DNA of 64,000 nt from Comamonas halotolerans (GTDB taxonomy: Bacteria; Pseudomonadota; Gammaproteobacteria; Burkholderiales; Burkholderiaceae_C): NCBI RefSeq assembly GCF_030162935.1, contig NZ_JASAUZ010000001.1:620001-684000 (forward strand). The letters are read 5' to 3'. The translations under genes and the position numbers were made by a program. The notes beneath the pieces were generated by a model that saw nothing but the letters and a program-made list of their open reading frames with translations, did not search any database and was not told the DNA's origin. Positions 1-9,229 of this stretch are shown here, in pieces; positions within the stretch are counted from its first letter, which is position 1; every line of letters begins with the position of its first letter.

Positions 1-250
1 CCGCTAGATTCAGCAAGCCTGCAGGTGTGACAACCAGTGCCATGCTGAAGTTGCGCCATTGCACACGGGCGACGCGCCCCTTCTGGCGCATCAGGCGCTC
101 CATGGCTTCGCGCTCCTGCATCAACACATGGTTGAGAAACAGTACAGTGCGCTGCTGGGTTTCGTGGACGAGCCAGCTTGGTGGCTGCACGGCTTCCACC
201 GCGCGCTCCACTAAACCGTTCAGGAATGAAAAAGGGGACTGTGTTGCCAT
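1..250 (-). CDS. ubiJ: UbiJ/SCP2-domain ubiquinone biosynthesis accessory protein (partial, N-terminal part only)
   Basis: Only the first 83 or so residues are in the window; the C-terminal part lies beyond base 1. Reading the complement from the ATG at 250 gives a frame beginning MATQSPFSFLNGLVERAVEA, followed by a PPSWLVHETQQRTVLFLNHV-like segment. This matches the start of the UbiJ family (SCP2-like lipid-binding accessory factor that supports ring hydroxylation in ubiquinone synthesis). The assignment is helped by the neighbours: a Tim44-domain gene and ubiE lie directly upstream on the same strand, an arrangement usual in Burkholderiales, where ubiB normally follows. The domain itself cannot be checked because it is cut off. 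Confidence 0.75.
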   Translation of the reverse strand, partial: MATQSPFSFLNGLVERAVEAVQPPSWLVHETQQRTVLFLNHVLMQEREAMERLMRQKGRVARVQWRNFSMALVVTPAGLLNLA

Positions 251-283
251 AGTCCCCTGATTATTCCTGAAGTGGGAAAATTT

Positions 284-1270
284 TTAACCCAAAGCTTGTA
301 AACCCGCAACCAACCATCCGCTGGAGTTGTCCTTGGGCTTGGCCATATTCCACACTTCCCTGAAGGGGCTGGGGCCTGCAGAGGGTTCTTCGCGGATCAG
401 CCCGGAGAATTCCACACTAGCCATATAGGAATCTCCCAGATCCTCAATGCCCAGCAACTGACCATCAATCATGACCACATCGGTCTGATTGGGCTCACCA
501 CCGCTTTGTGCCTCACGCTCTTCAAGCTGATGCTTGATTTCAGCCAGCATTTCATCCGTCATCATGGAGCGCAAGGTGGCAATGTCACCCTTGTCCCAAG
601 CTGCCTGCAACGTTACGAAGTTGCGCTTAGCAGCATCCAGGAAACCATTGGCATCAAAGTCAGCAGGAACATCCCAGCCAGATGCAGCAGCACCCAAACC
701 AGATCCAATGATGGAGCCATGACCACCAGGGATTTGCTCCCAGGGGCGAGCGGACGCATCATTGCCTACATTCTGTGGCTTGTACTGTGGTGGCGTTGCC
801 ACAGCGTCGGGAGAGGCAGGCGCTCCAGCACCCTGAAAAGCGAACGGTGAAACTGCTGCAGGCACTGCCTTTTTATTGGCGCGCGCACGCATGATGGCGC
901 CAATCACCACCATGACCAGCAAAGCCAGCAGACCGAACATCAGCATGTTGGCGAAGGCTTCGCCCAAGCCCAATGAATTGGCCAGCCATGCCAGCCCCAG
1001 GCCAGCAGCCAAACCACCCAGCATCGCCCCCCAAGGTTTCTTGGCAGGTGCTGCAGCAGGAGTTGCCGGTTTTGCCGCTGCTGTGTTCTGTTGCGCGTTT
1101 TGCTGTTGCGCAGGACGTGCAGGCGGAGTTGCAGGAGGTGTGGCCTGACGTTGAGTCACACCGCTGGACTGTTTCCCGAAAGAACCGCCGCCACCCATAC
1201 GTTTGGCTTCGGCCAAGGGATGCATGACGACCAATGCTGTCGCCAAAGTCACTGCCCACACCTTTTTCAT
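284..1270 (-). CDS. Tim44-like domain membrane protein
   Basis: A 328-residue envelope protein. Residues 1-22 look like a cleavable signal peptide. They are followed by a Gly-rich patch (26-30) and a low-complexity linker rich in Pro, Ala and Gln (about 40-78). Two hydrophobic stretches (about 82-100 and 105-127) suggest membrane insertion. A Tim44-like domain fills the C-terminal third (about 205-325). Bacterial members of this family are common in proteobacteria but their role is not settled; in mitochondria the domain is a membrane-associated adaptor of the import motor. It sits between ubiE and ubiJ with a 33-nt gap to the latter, so it is probably co-transcribed with quinone genes. Function is unproven. 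Confidence 0.8.
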   Translation of the reverse strand: MKKVWAVTLATALVVMHPLAEAKRMGGGGSFGKQSSGVTQRQATPPATPPARPAQQQNAQQNTAAAKPATPAAAPAKKPWGAMLGGLAAGLGLAWLANSLGLGEAFANMLMFGLLALLVMVVIGAIMRARANKKAVPAAVSPFAFQGAGAPASPDAVATPPQYKPQNVGNDASARPWEQIPGGHGSIIGSGLGAAASGWDVPADFDANGFLDAAKRNFVTLQAAWDKGDIATLRSMMTDEMLAEIKHQLEEREAQSGGEPNQTDVVMIDGQLLGIEDLGDSYMASVEFSGLIREEPSAGPSPFREVWNMAKPKDNSSGWLVAGLQALG

Positions 1271-1357
1271 CGTTCAATCTCCGCTTTTTTTAAAGTTCAA
1301 AGTAACCGTTGTCTAGCTAAAACCAGCCCAAAAGATCTGCATGGGAAACACTCCCTC

Positions 1358-2089
1358 TTAGCACTTGATACCCACGTGCAGCGCAACAATACCCGCTGAC
1401 ATGTTGTGATAGTCCACGTGACCAAATCCCGCCGCTTGCATCAGCGACTTGAGTTCTTCCTGACCAGGGTGCATGCGAATCGACTCTGCCAGATAGCGAT
1501 AACTATCAGGGTCACCAGCCACCATTGACCCCATCTTGGGCAGGATGTTGAAGGAATACCAGTCATACACTTTCTCCAGCGGCTTGGCGACCTTGGAGAA
1601 CTCCAGCACCAGCAGCTTGCCGCCTGGCTTGAGTACGCGATTCATTTCCTTGAGCGCGACGTCCTTGTGCGTCATATTGCGCAAACCAAATGCCACGCTA
1701 ACCAGATTGAAGTGACCATCCGGGAAGGGCAGCTTTTCCGCATCGCACACCAGCGTAGGCAACAAAATACCTTTGTCTGTCAGCCGATCGCGGCCCACAC
1801 GCAACATGGCTTCGTTGATGTCGGTATGCACCACCGTGCCGCTGGCACCCACCTTTTTGGAGAAAGCCATGGACAAATCGCCCGTACCGCCAGCGATGTC
1901 AAGCACCTTGTCGCCTTCTTTGAGGTTGGCAACCATGACGGTGTAAGCCTTCCATGCGCGGTGCAAACCGCCCGACATCAGGTCATTCATGACGTCGTAC
2001 TTGGAGGCCACCGAGTCAAACACGCCACGTACCTTGCTGGCTTTGTCTTTCTCGTCAACTGTTTGAAATCCAAAGTGTGTGCTGCTCAT
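1358..2089 (-). CDS. ubiE: Ubiquinone/menaquinone biosynthesis C-methyltransferase UbiE
   Basis: A SAM-dependent C-methyltransferase of 243 residues that methylates the demethoxy-quinol ring in ubiquinone synthesis (and demethylmenaquinol where present). The SAM-binding motif I (LDIAGGTGD) is at about 63-71. The family signatures [17 protein letters not shown] (about 31-47) and FGLRNM with a following LKPGG are visible. Length is normal for the family. The ATG at 2089 gives the standard N-terminus. Upstream there are 274 bases without a gene up to the DUF971 gene stop at 2364; I see no convincing promoter there beyond a TATATT hexamer on the minus strand. The octaprenyl synthase gene for the same pathway lies at 30321. 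Confidence 0.97.
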   Translation of the reverse strand: MSSTHFGFQTVDEKDKASKVRGVFDSVASKYDVMNDLMSGGLHRAWKAYTVMVANLKEGDKVLDIAGGTGDLSMAFSKKVGASGTVVHTDINEAMLRVGRDRLTDKGILLPTLVCDAEKLPFPDGHFNLVSVAFGLRNMTHKDVALKEMNRVLKPGGKLLVLEFSKVAKPLEKVYDWYSFNILPKMGSMVAGDPDSYRYLAESIRMHPGQEELKSLMQAAGFGHVDYHNMSAGIVALHVGIKC

Positions 2090-2363
2090 AAGCTTTAAAT
2101 GTAAGCAGGCTGCTGCGCTTGCGATAGCGACAACCCCGCATGTTCGCAGGGCTTACAGCACCTGCATTCAAAAGTCTACGCCGATACGTGGTTTAAAACC
2201 TAGCGTTTCAGCTACTGTAAATATAGCACCACCATGCCACACTGCTGAAAACCCGAGGATTTCCCCTGTGACTGCGACGCATCAACCCGGTGGTTACAGT
2301 CTGGAAAAATCTTGTGAAATCAAGGTTTTGCACACCAAGCATGACCATTCATTCCTGCTGCGC

Positions 2364-2843
2364 CTAGCTACCACAGCCGCAAGAGCCGCTGCCGCAACCG
2401 CCTCCGGTCGCAGGAGCTACCGTGCTGCTGGAGCCACAACCACCTCCAGTGCCACAACTGCCGCCAGCCTTTTCAGGCATCGGCGTATCCCGATCCACCC
2501 CGGCGGCTTTTAAACGATCCAGATACTCCGCCCACAGCTTGTCTTGTTGGTCGCCCAGTTCATACAAATAGTTCCAGGTGAACAAACCGCTTTCATGACC
2601 ATCACTGAAGAAAGGCTTAATGGCGTAGTTGCCCACCTGCTCAATGTTGTCAATGGTGACGTTGCGCTTGCCCGTCTGTAGCACTTCCTGACCAGGGCCA
2701 TGACCTTGCACCTCCGCAGATGGTGAATACACACGCATCAGCTCAAAAGGCAGGCGGAATGTTTTGCCGTCGGAATAGCCGACCTCCAGCACACGTGAGG
2801 CTTCGTGCACGGTCAGCGATTGTGGGAAAGGCATGTCTGCCAT
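2364..2843 (-). CDS. DUF971 (gamma-butyrobetaine hydroxylase N-terminal-like) protein with Cys/Gly-rich tail
   Basis: A 159-residue protein. Residues 1-115 form a DUF971 domain, the small domain also seen at the N-terminus of gamma-butyrobetaine hydroxylase and attached to some Mrp/HCF101 Fe-S carriers. Recognisable pieces are DGKTFRLPFELMRVYSPSAE and the NVTIDNIEQVGNYAI stretch. The last 33 residues are almost pure Gly/Ser/Cys with cysteines at 130, 136, 150, 155 and 157, which suggests metal binding. I chose the ATG at 2843, which has AGATAGG upstream, over an in-frame TTG at 2864. No enzyme function should be assumed. It is flanked by a HIT gene upstream and ubiE downstream on the same strand. 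Confidence 0.85.
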   Translation of the reverse strand: MADMPFPQSLTVHEASRVLEVGYSDGKTFRLPFELMRVYSPSAEVQGHGPGQEVLQTGKRNVTIDNIEQVGNYAIKPFFSDGHESGLFTWNYLYELGDQQDKLWAEYLDRLKAAGVDRDTPMPEKAGGSCGTGGGCGSSSTVAPATGGGCGSGSCGCGS

Positions 2844-2946
2844 GAAATACGACCTATCTAACAAATGCTGCTTGCGCGCTCAGATAGTCAATTTCAACCT
2901 TGCAACTATCCAAAATGCTTGTATTCCTTGCGCAAGCCGCTCACAT

Positions 2947-3381
2947 TTATGAAGCCCAACGTTCCATCGCTTGCGCAATGGCCGCATCACAGGCTGCGAG
3001 TTTTTGCTGCAATTGTGCTTCGCGCGCCAAATCTCGTTCACGCAAGGGGTTTGCCCAGACGGATGCAGGGAAGTGGCTGTCCCAGTCGTAGCGTGCAATT
3101 ACGTGCCAATGCAGGTGCGCAACCATATTGCCCAACGCCGCCAGATTGATCTTGGAAGGCTGGAGTTGAGCCCGCACCACGCGCTCCACCTCCACCACTG
3201 CAGCCATGCAGGTGTTGCGTTCTTGTTCAGACAAGTCCGACATCTCAGCAACATGCGCTGTCCAGACCACGCGGTAGAAAGCGGGAAAGCCCGCCTCCTC
3301 TGCGCGAATCACACGCAACTGCGCACCTTGCCAGACGGGCAAACCACCCGCCTCGCGGCACAAGACGCAATCGGCGGCCAT
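2947..3381 (-). CDS. HIT family (histidine triad) hydrolase
   Basis: A 144-residue histidine-triad protein. The catalytic triad motif HLHWHVIAR is at about 109-117, preceded by the typical KINLAALGNMVAHLH segment. Family members hydrolyse nucleotide phosphoramidates or dinucleotides. An N-terminal CVLC pair at 5-8 recalls the zinc site found in some HIT proteins. Its ATG overlaps the TAA of the large FAD oxidoreductase gene by one base (TAATG), so the two are probably translationally coupled. It is distinct from the second HIT gene (hinT) at 55253-55630, and its substrate is unknown. Confidence 0.9.
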   Translation of the reverse strand: MAADCVLCREAGGLPVWQGAQLRVIRAEEAGFPAFYRVVWTAHVAEMSDLSEQERNTCMAAVVEVERVVRAQLQPSKINLAALGNMVAHLHWHVIARYDWDSHFPASVWANPLRERDLAREAQLQQKLAACDAAIAQAMERWAS

Positions 3382-6300
3382 TACAGCAGCACCCGCTCGA
3401 TGCCACCGGCATTGGCACGGTTCACGTACTCAGGCATCCAGTTCTCACCCAGGATCTGCCTGGCCATCTCGACCACGATGTAGTCGGCTTCCAGCAAGCC
3501 ATTTTGCAAATCGTTGCCGTAGCGGCTCAGGCCTTGCAAGCAGCTGGGGCAGCTGGTGAGAATCTTGATGTTGTCCTTCTCTCCCACCGAACCATTGGCA
3601 CGCAGTTCGGCTTCACCCTGGCGCAATTCACCTTCCTTGCGGAAGCGAATTTGCGTGGAGATGTCAGGACGTGTCACACCCAGCGTGCCCGACTCACCGC
3701 AGCAACGGTCGCTCTTGATCACGCCATCGCCCACCAATGCCTTGACGGTCTTCATGGGGTCTTGCAGCTTCATGGGGCTGTGACACGGGTCGTGATATAG
3801 ATAGCCCCCCTGACCTTGCGGCAATGTGATGCCCTTTTCCAGCAAGAACTCGTGAATGTCGATGATGCGGCAACCCGGGAAGATCTTGTCGAAGCTGTAG
3901 CCTTGCAACTGGTCATAGCAAGTGCCACAGCTCACCACCACAGTCTTGATGTCCAGATAGTTCAGCGTGTTGGAGACGCGGTGGAACAAGACACGGTTGT
4001 CCGTAATCATCTTGTCAGCCACATCGTACTGGCCCGATCCACGCTGTGGATAGCCGCAGCACAGGTAACCGGGAGGCAGCACGGTTTGCACACCGGCGTG
4101 CCAGAGCATCGCCTGCGTGGCCAGCCCCACCTGGCTATACAAACGCTCGGAGCCGCAACCCGGGAAGTAGAACACCGCCTCGGTATCCGCATGCGTGGTT
4201 TGCGGATTGCGAATGATGGGCACGTAGTCCTTGTTTTCGATGTCCAGCAACGCGCGCGCTGTCTTGGTAGGCAGCCCACCGGGCAGCTTCTTGTTCACAA
4301 AGTGAATCACCTGCTCCTTGATAGGCGGCTTGCCCACAGTGGCTGGTGGGTGCTTCATCTGCGGCTTGGCCACAGCGTGCAGCAAGTCTGAAGCCAGACG
4401 CTGCGCCTTGAAACCAATACCCACCATACCCTTGCGCAGCAAGTTGATGGTGTCAGGATTGGTGGCATTGAGCATGGCCATGGCCATCTTGTTGCCTGGG
4501 TTGAAGCTCTTCTTGCCCATCTTGCGCAACAAGTTGCGCATATTCATGGTCACGTCACCAAAGTCGATCTTGACAGGGCACGGCGTGAAGCACTTATGGC
4601 AGACAGTGCAGTGGTCTGCCACATCTTCAAACTCTTGCCAGTGTTTGATGGACACCCCTCGGCGGGTTTGCTCTTCGTACAGGAAGGCCTCGACCAGCAG
4701 CGAAGTCGCCAAAATCTTGTTGCGCGGCGAATACAGCATGTTTGCGCCAGGCACGTGTGTGTTGCACACGGGCTTGCACTTGCCGCAGCGCAGGCAATCC
4801 TTGACCGAGTCGGCAATTGCACCAATGTCAGACTGCTGCATGATCAGCGACTCATGCCCCATCAGGCCAAACGATGGCGTATAGGCATTTGTCAGGTCGG
4901 CATACATCAGCGCTTCGCGCGGAGACTCTGCAGGCACCAGCCCATTCTTTTCGCGGATGAGCTTGCCACGGTTGAAGCGCCCCTGTGGGTCCACACGCTT
5001 CTTGTACTCGGCGAAAGGCTGCAGCTCTTCGTCGCTCAGGAATTCGAGTTTGGTGATGCCGATTCCGTGCTCGCCCGAGATCACACCGTCCAGACTGCGG
5101 GCCAGATGCATGATGCGCGCCACGGCTTCGTGGGCGGTTTGCAGCATCTCGTAGTCATCGGAGTTGACGGGGATGTTGGTGTGCACATTGCCGTCACCGG
5201 CGTGCATGTGCAGCGCCACCCACACGCGGCCCTTGAGCACGCGCTGGTGGATCTGCGTCACCTCTGCCAAGATGGCCTTGAAAGCCTCACCACTGAATAT
5301 CTGTGCCAGAGGCACCTTGATCTGTGTCTTCCAGCTGGCACGCAGGCTATGGTCCTGCAACTGCGGGAACAAGGCATTCACATCCGCCAGCCAGCCAGCC
5401 CACTGGTCACGCACTTCCTGCACCAACGCAATTGCCTGATGCACGCGGTCTTCCAGCAGTTCTGCCGAAGGAATTTCTGCGGCGCCATCTTGCTTGCCCA
5501 AAGGCAAATTGCCCTTTTCAAAGAACTCCAACAAGGCATCGCAGAACTTGAGCTTGTTGCGCAGCGACAGCTCGATATTGATGCGCTCAATGCCGTCGGT
5601 GTACTCCGCCATGCGTGGCAGCGGAATCACCACGTCCTCGTTGATCTTGAAGGCGTTGGTGTGCTTGGAAATCGCTGCTGTGCGCTTGCGATCCAGCCAG
5701 AATTTCTTGCGGGCTTCAGCGCTGATAGCCACGAAACCTTCACCATTGCGCGAGTTGGCAATGCGCACCACCTCGCTGGTCACACGAGCGACCTCATCGG
5801 CATCATCACCAACGATGTCGCCAATCAGCACCATCTTGGGCAGACCACCATTACCTTTTTTGGACTTGGTGGTATAGCCCACAGCTTTCAGATAACGGTC
5901 GTCCAGATGTTCAAGGCCTGCCAGCAGCACACCGCTGCGCTTTTGCTCCTCGAACATATAGTCCTTGATCTCGACGATCGAAGGCACGGCATCCTTGGCA
6001 TTGCCAAAAAACTCCATGCACACGGTGCGGGTGTGCTCGGGCATGCGATGCACGATCCAGCGTGCGCTGGTGATCAAGCCATCCGTACCTTCTTTTTGCA
6101 CACCAGGCAGACCCGACAGGAACTTGTCGGTCACGTCCTTGCCCAGGCCTTCCTTGCGGAACTTCTGCCCCGGAATGTCCAGACGCTCTGTACGCAAAGG
6201 CGTTTTACCGTCAGCCGCGAAGTAGCGCAGCTCAAAGCTGGCCATTTCGGCATCATGAATCTTGCCCAGGTTGTGCCCAATACGCACCACCTCCAGCCAT

Positions 6301-7280
6301 TCGGCATCGGGTGTCACCATGCGCCAGCTTGCCAGGTTGTCCAGGGCCGTCCCCCACAGCACGGCTTTTTTGCCACCCGCATTCATGGCGATATTGCCGC
6401 CGATACACGACGCTTCAATCGACGTCGGGTCCACGGCAAACACAAAGCCTGCGCGCTCCGCTGCTTCGGCCACGCGCTGCGTCACCACACCTGCCTCGGT
6501 CCATACCGTAGGCACAGGATGCTCCACTCCAGGCAGCATGACTTTTTCAACTTCGGTGATGGCCTGCAGCTTCTCGGTGTTGATCACCACCGAGCGCCAG
6601 GTCAGGGGAATCGCTCCGCCCGTGTAGCCTGTTCCGCCTCCACGCGGAATGATGGTCAGCTCCAGCTCAATACAGCCCTTGACCAGCAAGGCCATTTCCT
6701 CTTCGGTGTCTGGAGTCAGCACCACAAAGGGGTACTCCACACGCCAGTCGGTTGCGTCGGTGACATGGCTGACACGCGAGAGGCCATCGAACTTGATGTT
6801 GTCCTTGTGCGTGAGTTTGCCCAGTGTCTTGCGCACACGCTGGCGCAAGCCAGCCGCTGCCTCGAACATCTTGTCGAACTCGCGTACCGCACGATTGGCT
6901 GCCTCGATCAACTCGCCGACCAGGGCGTCGCGATGTGCATCCTGCTCGGGGACACGGCGCTTTTGCACCTCGCCCATGCGGTGCTGCAAAGCTTCAACCA
7001 GCAGCTTGCGGCGACCTGGGTTGTGCAGGAGGTCGTCTTGCAGATAGGGATTGCGCTGCACCACCCACATATCGCCCAACACTTCGTAGAGCATGCGAGC
7101 AGATCTGCCCGTCTGGCGCTCTTGACGCAACTGGTTGAGCACACTCCATGCTGAGGTGCCCAACAGACGGATCACGATTTCCTTGTCAGAAAACGAGGTG
7201 TAGTTGTAGGGGATCTCACGGAGACGGGCGGGTTCGGCGGCGTGGTGGACCAACGCTGCCTGCGCAATCGGTGCATTCAT
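3381..7280 (-). CDS. FAD-linked oxidase fused to 4Fe-4S ferredoxin and CCG domains (DUF3683-type oxidoreductase)
   Basis: A 1299-residue multidomain redox enzyme. Order, numbered from the ATG at 7280: an N-terminal DUF3683 region (about 20-150); a PCMH-type FAD domain with [12 protein letters not shown] (about 212-223); a FAD-oxidase C-terminal domain with [10 protein letters not shown] (691-700) and [10 protein letters not shown] (735-744); two 4Fe-4S motifs with Cys at 829, 832, 835, 839 and at 891, 894, 897, 901; then a CCG/heterodisulfide-reductase-like domain with paired CCG motifs. The layout resembles D-lactate or D-2-hydroxyglutarate dehydrogenases fused to a GlpC/LutA-like electron-transfer module. 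Substrate is not defined; oxidation of a 2-hydroxyacid with electrons passed to quinone is inference. An in-frame GTG at 7313 is a less likely start. Confidence 0.93.
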   Translation of the reverse strand: MNAPIAQAALVHHAAEPARLREIPYNYTSFSDKEIVIRLLGTSAWSVLNQLRQERQTGRSARMLYEVLGDMWVVQRNPYLQDDLLHNPGRRKLLVEALQHRMGEVQKRRVPEQDAHRDALVGELIEAANRAVREFDKMFEAAAGLRQRVRKTLGKLTHKDNIKFDGLSRVSHVTDATDWRVEYPFVVLTPDTEEEMALLVKGCIELELTIIPRGGGTGYTGGAIPLTWRSVVINTEKLQAITEVEKVMLPGVEHPVPTVWTEAGVVTQRVAEAAERAGFVFAVDPTSIEASCIGGNIAMNAGGKKAVLWGTALDNLASWRMVTPDAEWLEVVRIGHNLGKIHDAEMASFELRYFAADGKTPLRTERLDIPGQKFRKEGLGKDVTDKFLSGLPGVQKEGTDGLITSARWIVHRMPEHTRTVCMEFFGNAKDAVPSIVEIKDYMFEEQKRSGVLLAGLEHLDDRYLKAVGYTTKSKKGNGGLPKMVLIGDIVGDDADEVARVTSEVVRIANSRNGEGFVAISAEARKKFWLDRKRTAAISKHTNAFKINEDVVIPLPRMAEYTDGIERINIELSLRNKLKFCDALLEFFEKGNLPLGKQDGAAEIPSAELLEDRVHQAIALVQEVRDQWAGWLADVNALFPQLQDHSLRASWKTQIKVPLAQIFSGEAFKAILAEVTQIHQRVLKGRVWVALHMHAGDGNVHTNIPVNSDDYEMLQTAHEAVARIMHLARSLDGVISGEHGIGITKLEFLSDEELQPFAEYKKRVDPQGRFNRGKLIREKNGLVPAESPREALMYADLTNAYTPSFGLMGHESLIMQQSDIGAIADSVKDCLRCGKCKPVCNTHVPGANMLYSPRNKILATSLLVEAFLYEEQTRRGVSIKHWQEFEDVADHCTVCHKCFTPCPVKIDFGDVTMNMRNLLRKMGKKSFNPGNKMAMAMLNATNPDTINLLRKGMVGIGFKAQRLASDLLHAVAKPQMKHPPATVGKPPIKEQVIHFVNKKLPGGLPTKTARALLDIENKDYVPIIRNPQTTHADTEAVFYFPGCGSERLYSQVGLATQAMLWHAGVQTVLPPGYLCCGYPQRGSGQYDVADKMITDNRVLFHRVSNTLNYLDIKTVVVSCGTCYDQLQGYSFDKIFPGCRIIDIHEFLLEKGITLPQGQGGYLYHDPCHSPMKLQDPMKTVKALVGDGVIKSDRCCGESGTLGVTRPDISTQIRFRKEGELRQGEAELRANGSVGEKDNIKILTSCPSCLQGLSRYGNDLQNGLLEADYIVVEMARQILGENWMPEYVNRANAGGIERVLL

Positions 7281-7608
7281 GGATATAGACCGGGTTGGGC
7301 GCTGGTAGCGCACCTTAAGTCATGGGGAAGACAATTTTATGCCAGCCTATGAACTCTGCTCACCCCTCAGAAAGAGACCTCGCTCCAATATTGTCAAAAG
7401 AGACAGCTATCGTTTTGTGATTTTTAAACCACTACGCAAAACCCACAATTGCGAAAGAAATCCACCAAAAAAGAACCAAAATCGCGCAAACAAAACGTTT
7501 CTGATTTTTTCCTGGCTTCTAGAATGGCACCACTGCCAGCGCTTATGACCATTGCATGCCTAGCATATTGGCATGACAGTGCACAGCGGCTATCTTCTTG
7601 CACCGCAT
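7281..7608. other. Divergent intergenic region between the FAD oxidoreductase and ugpB
   Basis: No gene is supported here. The region is A/T-richer than its surroundings, with an A-rich run near 7440-7500. On the minus strand a TAAAAT hexamer (7334-7339) is a possible -10 for the oxidoreductase, and a perfect TTGACA occurs about 40 bases further upstream without a good partner at normal spacing. Arms CATGCC (7555-7560) and GGCATG (7570-7575) form a small inverted repeat. A lone CTGTCAT on the minus strand (7573-7579) looks like half of a Pho box. The functional part appears to be the direct-repeat array just downstream. Confidence 0.5.
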
Positions 7609-7637
7609 AGGTCATATGGCTGTCATTAAAGTGCCAC
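7609..7637 (+). promoter_or_regulatory. Pho-box-like triple direct repeat upstream of ugpB
   Basis: Three 7-bp units lie 11 bp apart in the same orientation: AGGTCAT (7609-7615), CTGTCAT (7620-7626) and GTGCCAC (7631-7637), with 4-bp spacers atgg and taaa. The middle unit is a perfect match to the PhoB consensus half CTGTCAT and the outer ones match at 5 and 4 of 7 positions. A possible -10, TAGGAT, starts at 7647, nine bases after the last unit, close to the spacing in known PhoB-activated promoters, where Pho boxes replace the -35. In E. coli ugp is a Pho-regulon operon. Control by phosphate starvation here is inference from site and context. Confidence 0.7.
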
Positions 7638-7687
7638 ACAGATTCTTAGGATGAAGGCACAAATTTCTACACGTAGAGGAGTTCTCC

Positions 7688-9007
7688 ATGCAATACAAGC
7701 AAATCGCCCTGTCTGCGGTACTCGCCGCGACCACCATCGGCGCCGCCAATGCTGCCACTGAAATCCAGTGGTGGCACTCCATGACTGCCGTGAACAACGA
7801 ATGGGTCAACGATCTGGCCAAGCAATTCAATGAAAGCCAAAGTGACTACAAGATCGTTCCCACCTTCAAAGGTGTGTATGACGAGTCCATGACAGCAGCG
7901 ATTGCCGCATTCCGCTCAGGCAACGCTCCTCACATCCTGCAAGTATTTGAAGTGGGCACCGCCACCATGATGGCGTCCAAGGGCGCGACAGTTCCCGTGG
8001 GCAAGATCATGGCTGACGCTGGCGCCAAGTTCGACCCTGCAGCGTACATCCCAGCTGTGGCCGGTTACTACACTGCCCCCAACGGCCAGATGATGAGCTT
8101 CCCCTTCAACAGCTCGACCACCATCTTCTATTACAACAAGGACGCCTTCAAGAAGGCTGGCCTGAACCCAGATCAGGCCCCCAAGACCTGGCCTGAAGTG
8201 TTTGCCGCAGCCAAAAAGCTCAAGGAATCGGGCCACAGCTGCCCCATGACACTGGCTTGGCAAGGCTGGACCCAGCTGGAGTCCTTCTCCACCTGGCATA
8301 ACGTGGAAATGGCTACTCACCAAAACGGTCTGGGCAAGGACGGTCACAAGGCACGTCTGAAGGTGAACTCCCCCCTGCACGTCAAGCACATTGACAACCT
8401 GGCTGCTGCCGCCAAGGCCGGTGAGTTTGTCTACAAGGGCCGCGCATCCACTTCCCAGGCTGCTTTTACAGCTGGTGAGTGCGCCATGATCCAGACTTCG
8501 TCCGGTTTCTACGGTGACGTGGCCAAGAACGCCAAGTTCGCCTACGGTCTGGCTCCTCTGCCTTACTACGACGACGTGGCTGGCGCTCCACAAAACACCG
8601 TGATCGGTGGCGCATCGCTGTGGGTGATGGCAGGCAAGAAGTCCGAAGAATACAAGGGCGTGGCCAAGTTCTTCGAATTCCTTTCGCAGCCTGAAGTGCA
8701 AGCCGCTTCGCACCAGCGCACCGGCTACCTGCCTGTGACCATGGAGTCCTTCAAGCTGACCGAATCTTCGGGCTTCTACAAGAAGAACCCTGGCACCGAC
8801 GTGGCTGTGAATCAGATGATCCGCAAGGTTACCGACAACTCGCGCGGTATCCGTCTGGGTAACTATGTGCAGATCCGCACCATCGAGGATGAAGAACTCG
8901 AGCAGGTCTGGGCTGGCAAGAAGACCGGCAAGCAAGCGCTGGACAGCATCGTCAAGCGCGGTGACGAACTGCTGGCGCGCTTTGAGCGCTCTGTTGGCGG
9001 CAAGTAA
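7688..9007 (+). CDS. ugpB: sn-glycerol-3-phosphate ABC transporter, periplasmic binding protein
   Basis: The 439-residue periplasmic receptor that delivers sn-glycerol-3-phosphate (or glycerophosphodiesters) to the UgpAEC importer. Residues 1-22 form a signal peptide ending at ANA; the mature protein starts with the TEIQWWHSM motif typical of UgpB, and FNSSTTIFYYNKDAF is a further family signature. Length is close to the E. coli protein. The ATG at 7688 is preceded by AGAGGAG at good spacing. It is the first gene of ugpBAECQ, the same order as in E. coli, and follows the Pho-box-like array. Two hairpins after the stop may raise its level relative to the permease genes. Confidence 0.96.
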   Translation: MQYKQIALSAVLAATTIGAANAATEIQWWHSMTAVNNEWVNDLAKQFNESQSDYKIVPTFKGVYDESMTAAIAAFRSGNAPHILQVFEVGTATMMASKGATVPVGKIMADAGAKFDPAAYIPAVAGYYTAPNGQMMSFPFNSSTTIFYYNKDAFKKAGLNPDQAPKTWPEVFAAAKKLKESGHSCPMTLAWQGWTQLESFSTWHNVEMATHQNGLGKDGHKARLKVNSPLHVKHIDNLAAAAKAGEFVYKGRASTSQAAFTAGECAMIQTSSGFYGDVAKNAKFAYGLAPLPYYDDVAGAPQNTVIGGASLWVMAGKKSEEYKGVAKFFEFLSQPEVQAASHQRTGYLPVTMESFKLTESSGFYKKNPGTDVAVNQMIRKVTDNSRGIRLGNYVQIRTIEDEELEQVWAGKKTGKQALDSIVKRGDELLARFERSVGGK

Positions 9008-9017
9008 TCCGCCCCTG

Positions 9018-9082
9018 CAGAAGGGCTAATACCCTTCTGACTTACACGGTACAGCCGCTGCGTATTTGGCGCAGCGGCTTTC
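9018..9082 (+). terminator. Two consecutive hairpins after ugpB (attenuator/stabiliser)
   Basis: The first hairpin has arms CAGAAGGG (9018-9025) and CCCTTCTG (9032-9039). The second has 10-bp arms AGCCGCTGCG (9053-9062) and CGCAGCGGCT (9070-9079) followed by a short TTT. They lie within the 222-base gap between ugpB and ugpA. Hairpins at this place are common after genes for binding proteins, where they partly stop transcription and protect the upstream mRNA. The short U-tract suggests incomplete termination. A further imperfect GC-rich hairpin with a T-run (about 9180-9218) follows just before ugpA. Confidence 0.6.
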
Positions 9083-9229
9083 AGCTAGGCACAATACGCG
9101 CACATTCGATTACACGTAGTGATTCGTCTTGATTCGTTTTGACGCGATTTCAGTCGAACACCACTCGATGACTCTCACTTTCCTCCGCGGCTTATCAGGC
9201 TCCGGCGGTTTTTTATTTTGTGACCCATC

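Noticed and set aside
27-260. A 77-codon plus-strand frame at the window start
   Set aside because: It is antisense to the partial ubiJ, which has a clear family match.
4596-7154. An 852-codon open frame on the plus strand
   Set aside because: It lies wholly antisense to the FAD/Fe-S oxidoreductase gene, whose domains and motifs are clear; the antisense product is His/Gln/Leu-rich with no recognisable domain, as expected from codon bias in the opposite frame.
7554-7576. Small inverted repeat CATGCC/GGCATG upstream of ugpB
   Set aside because: The arms are only 6 bp with a 9-base loop, which is too weak to call an operator without comparison.
7916-8935. A 339-codon open frame on the minus strand
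   Set aside because: It is antisense to ugpB and has no recognisable domain.
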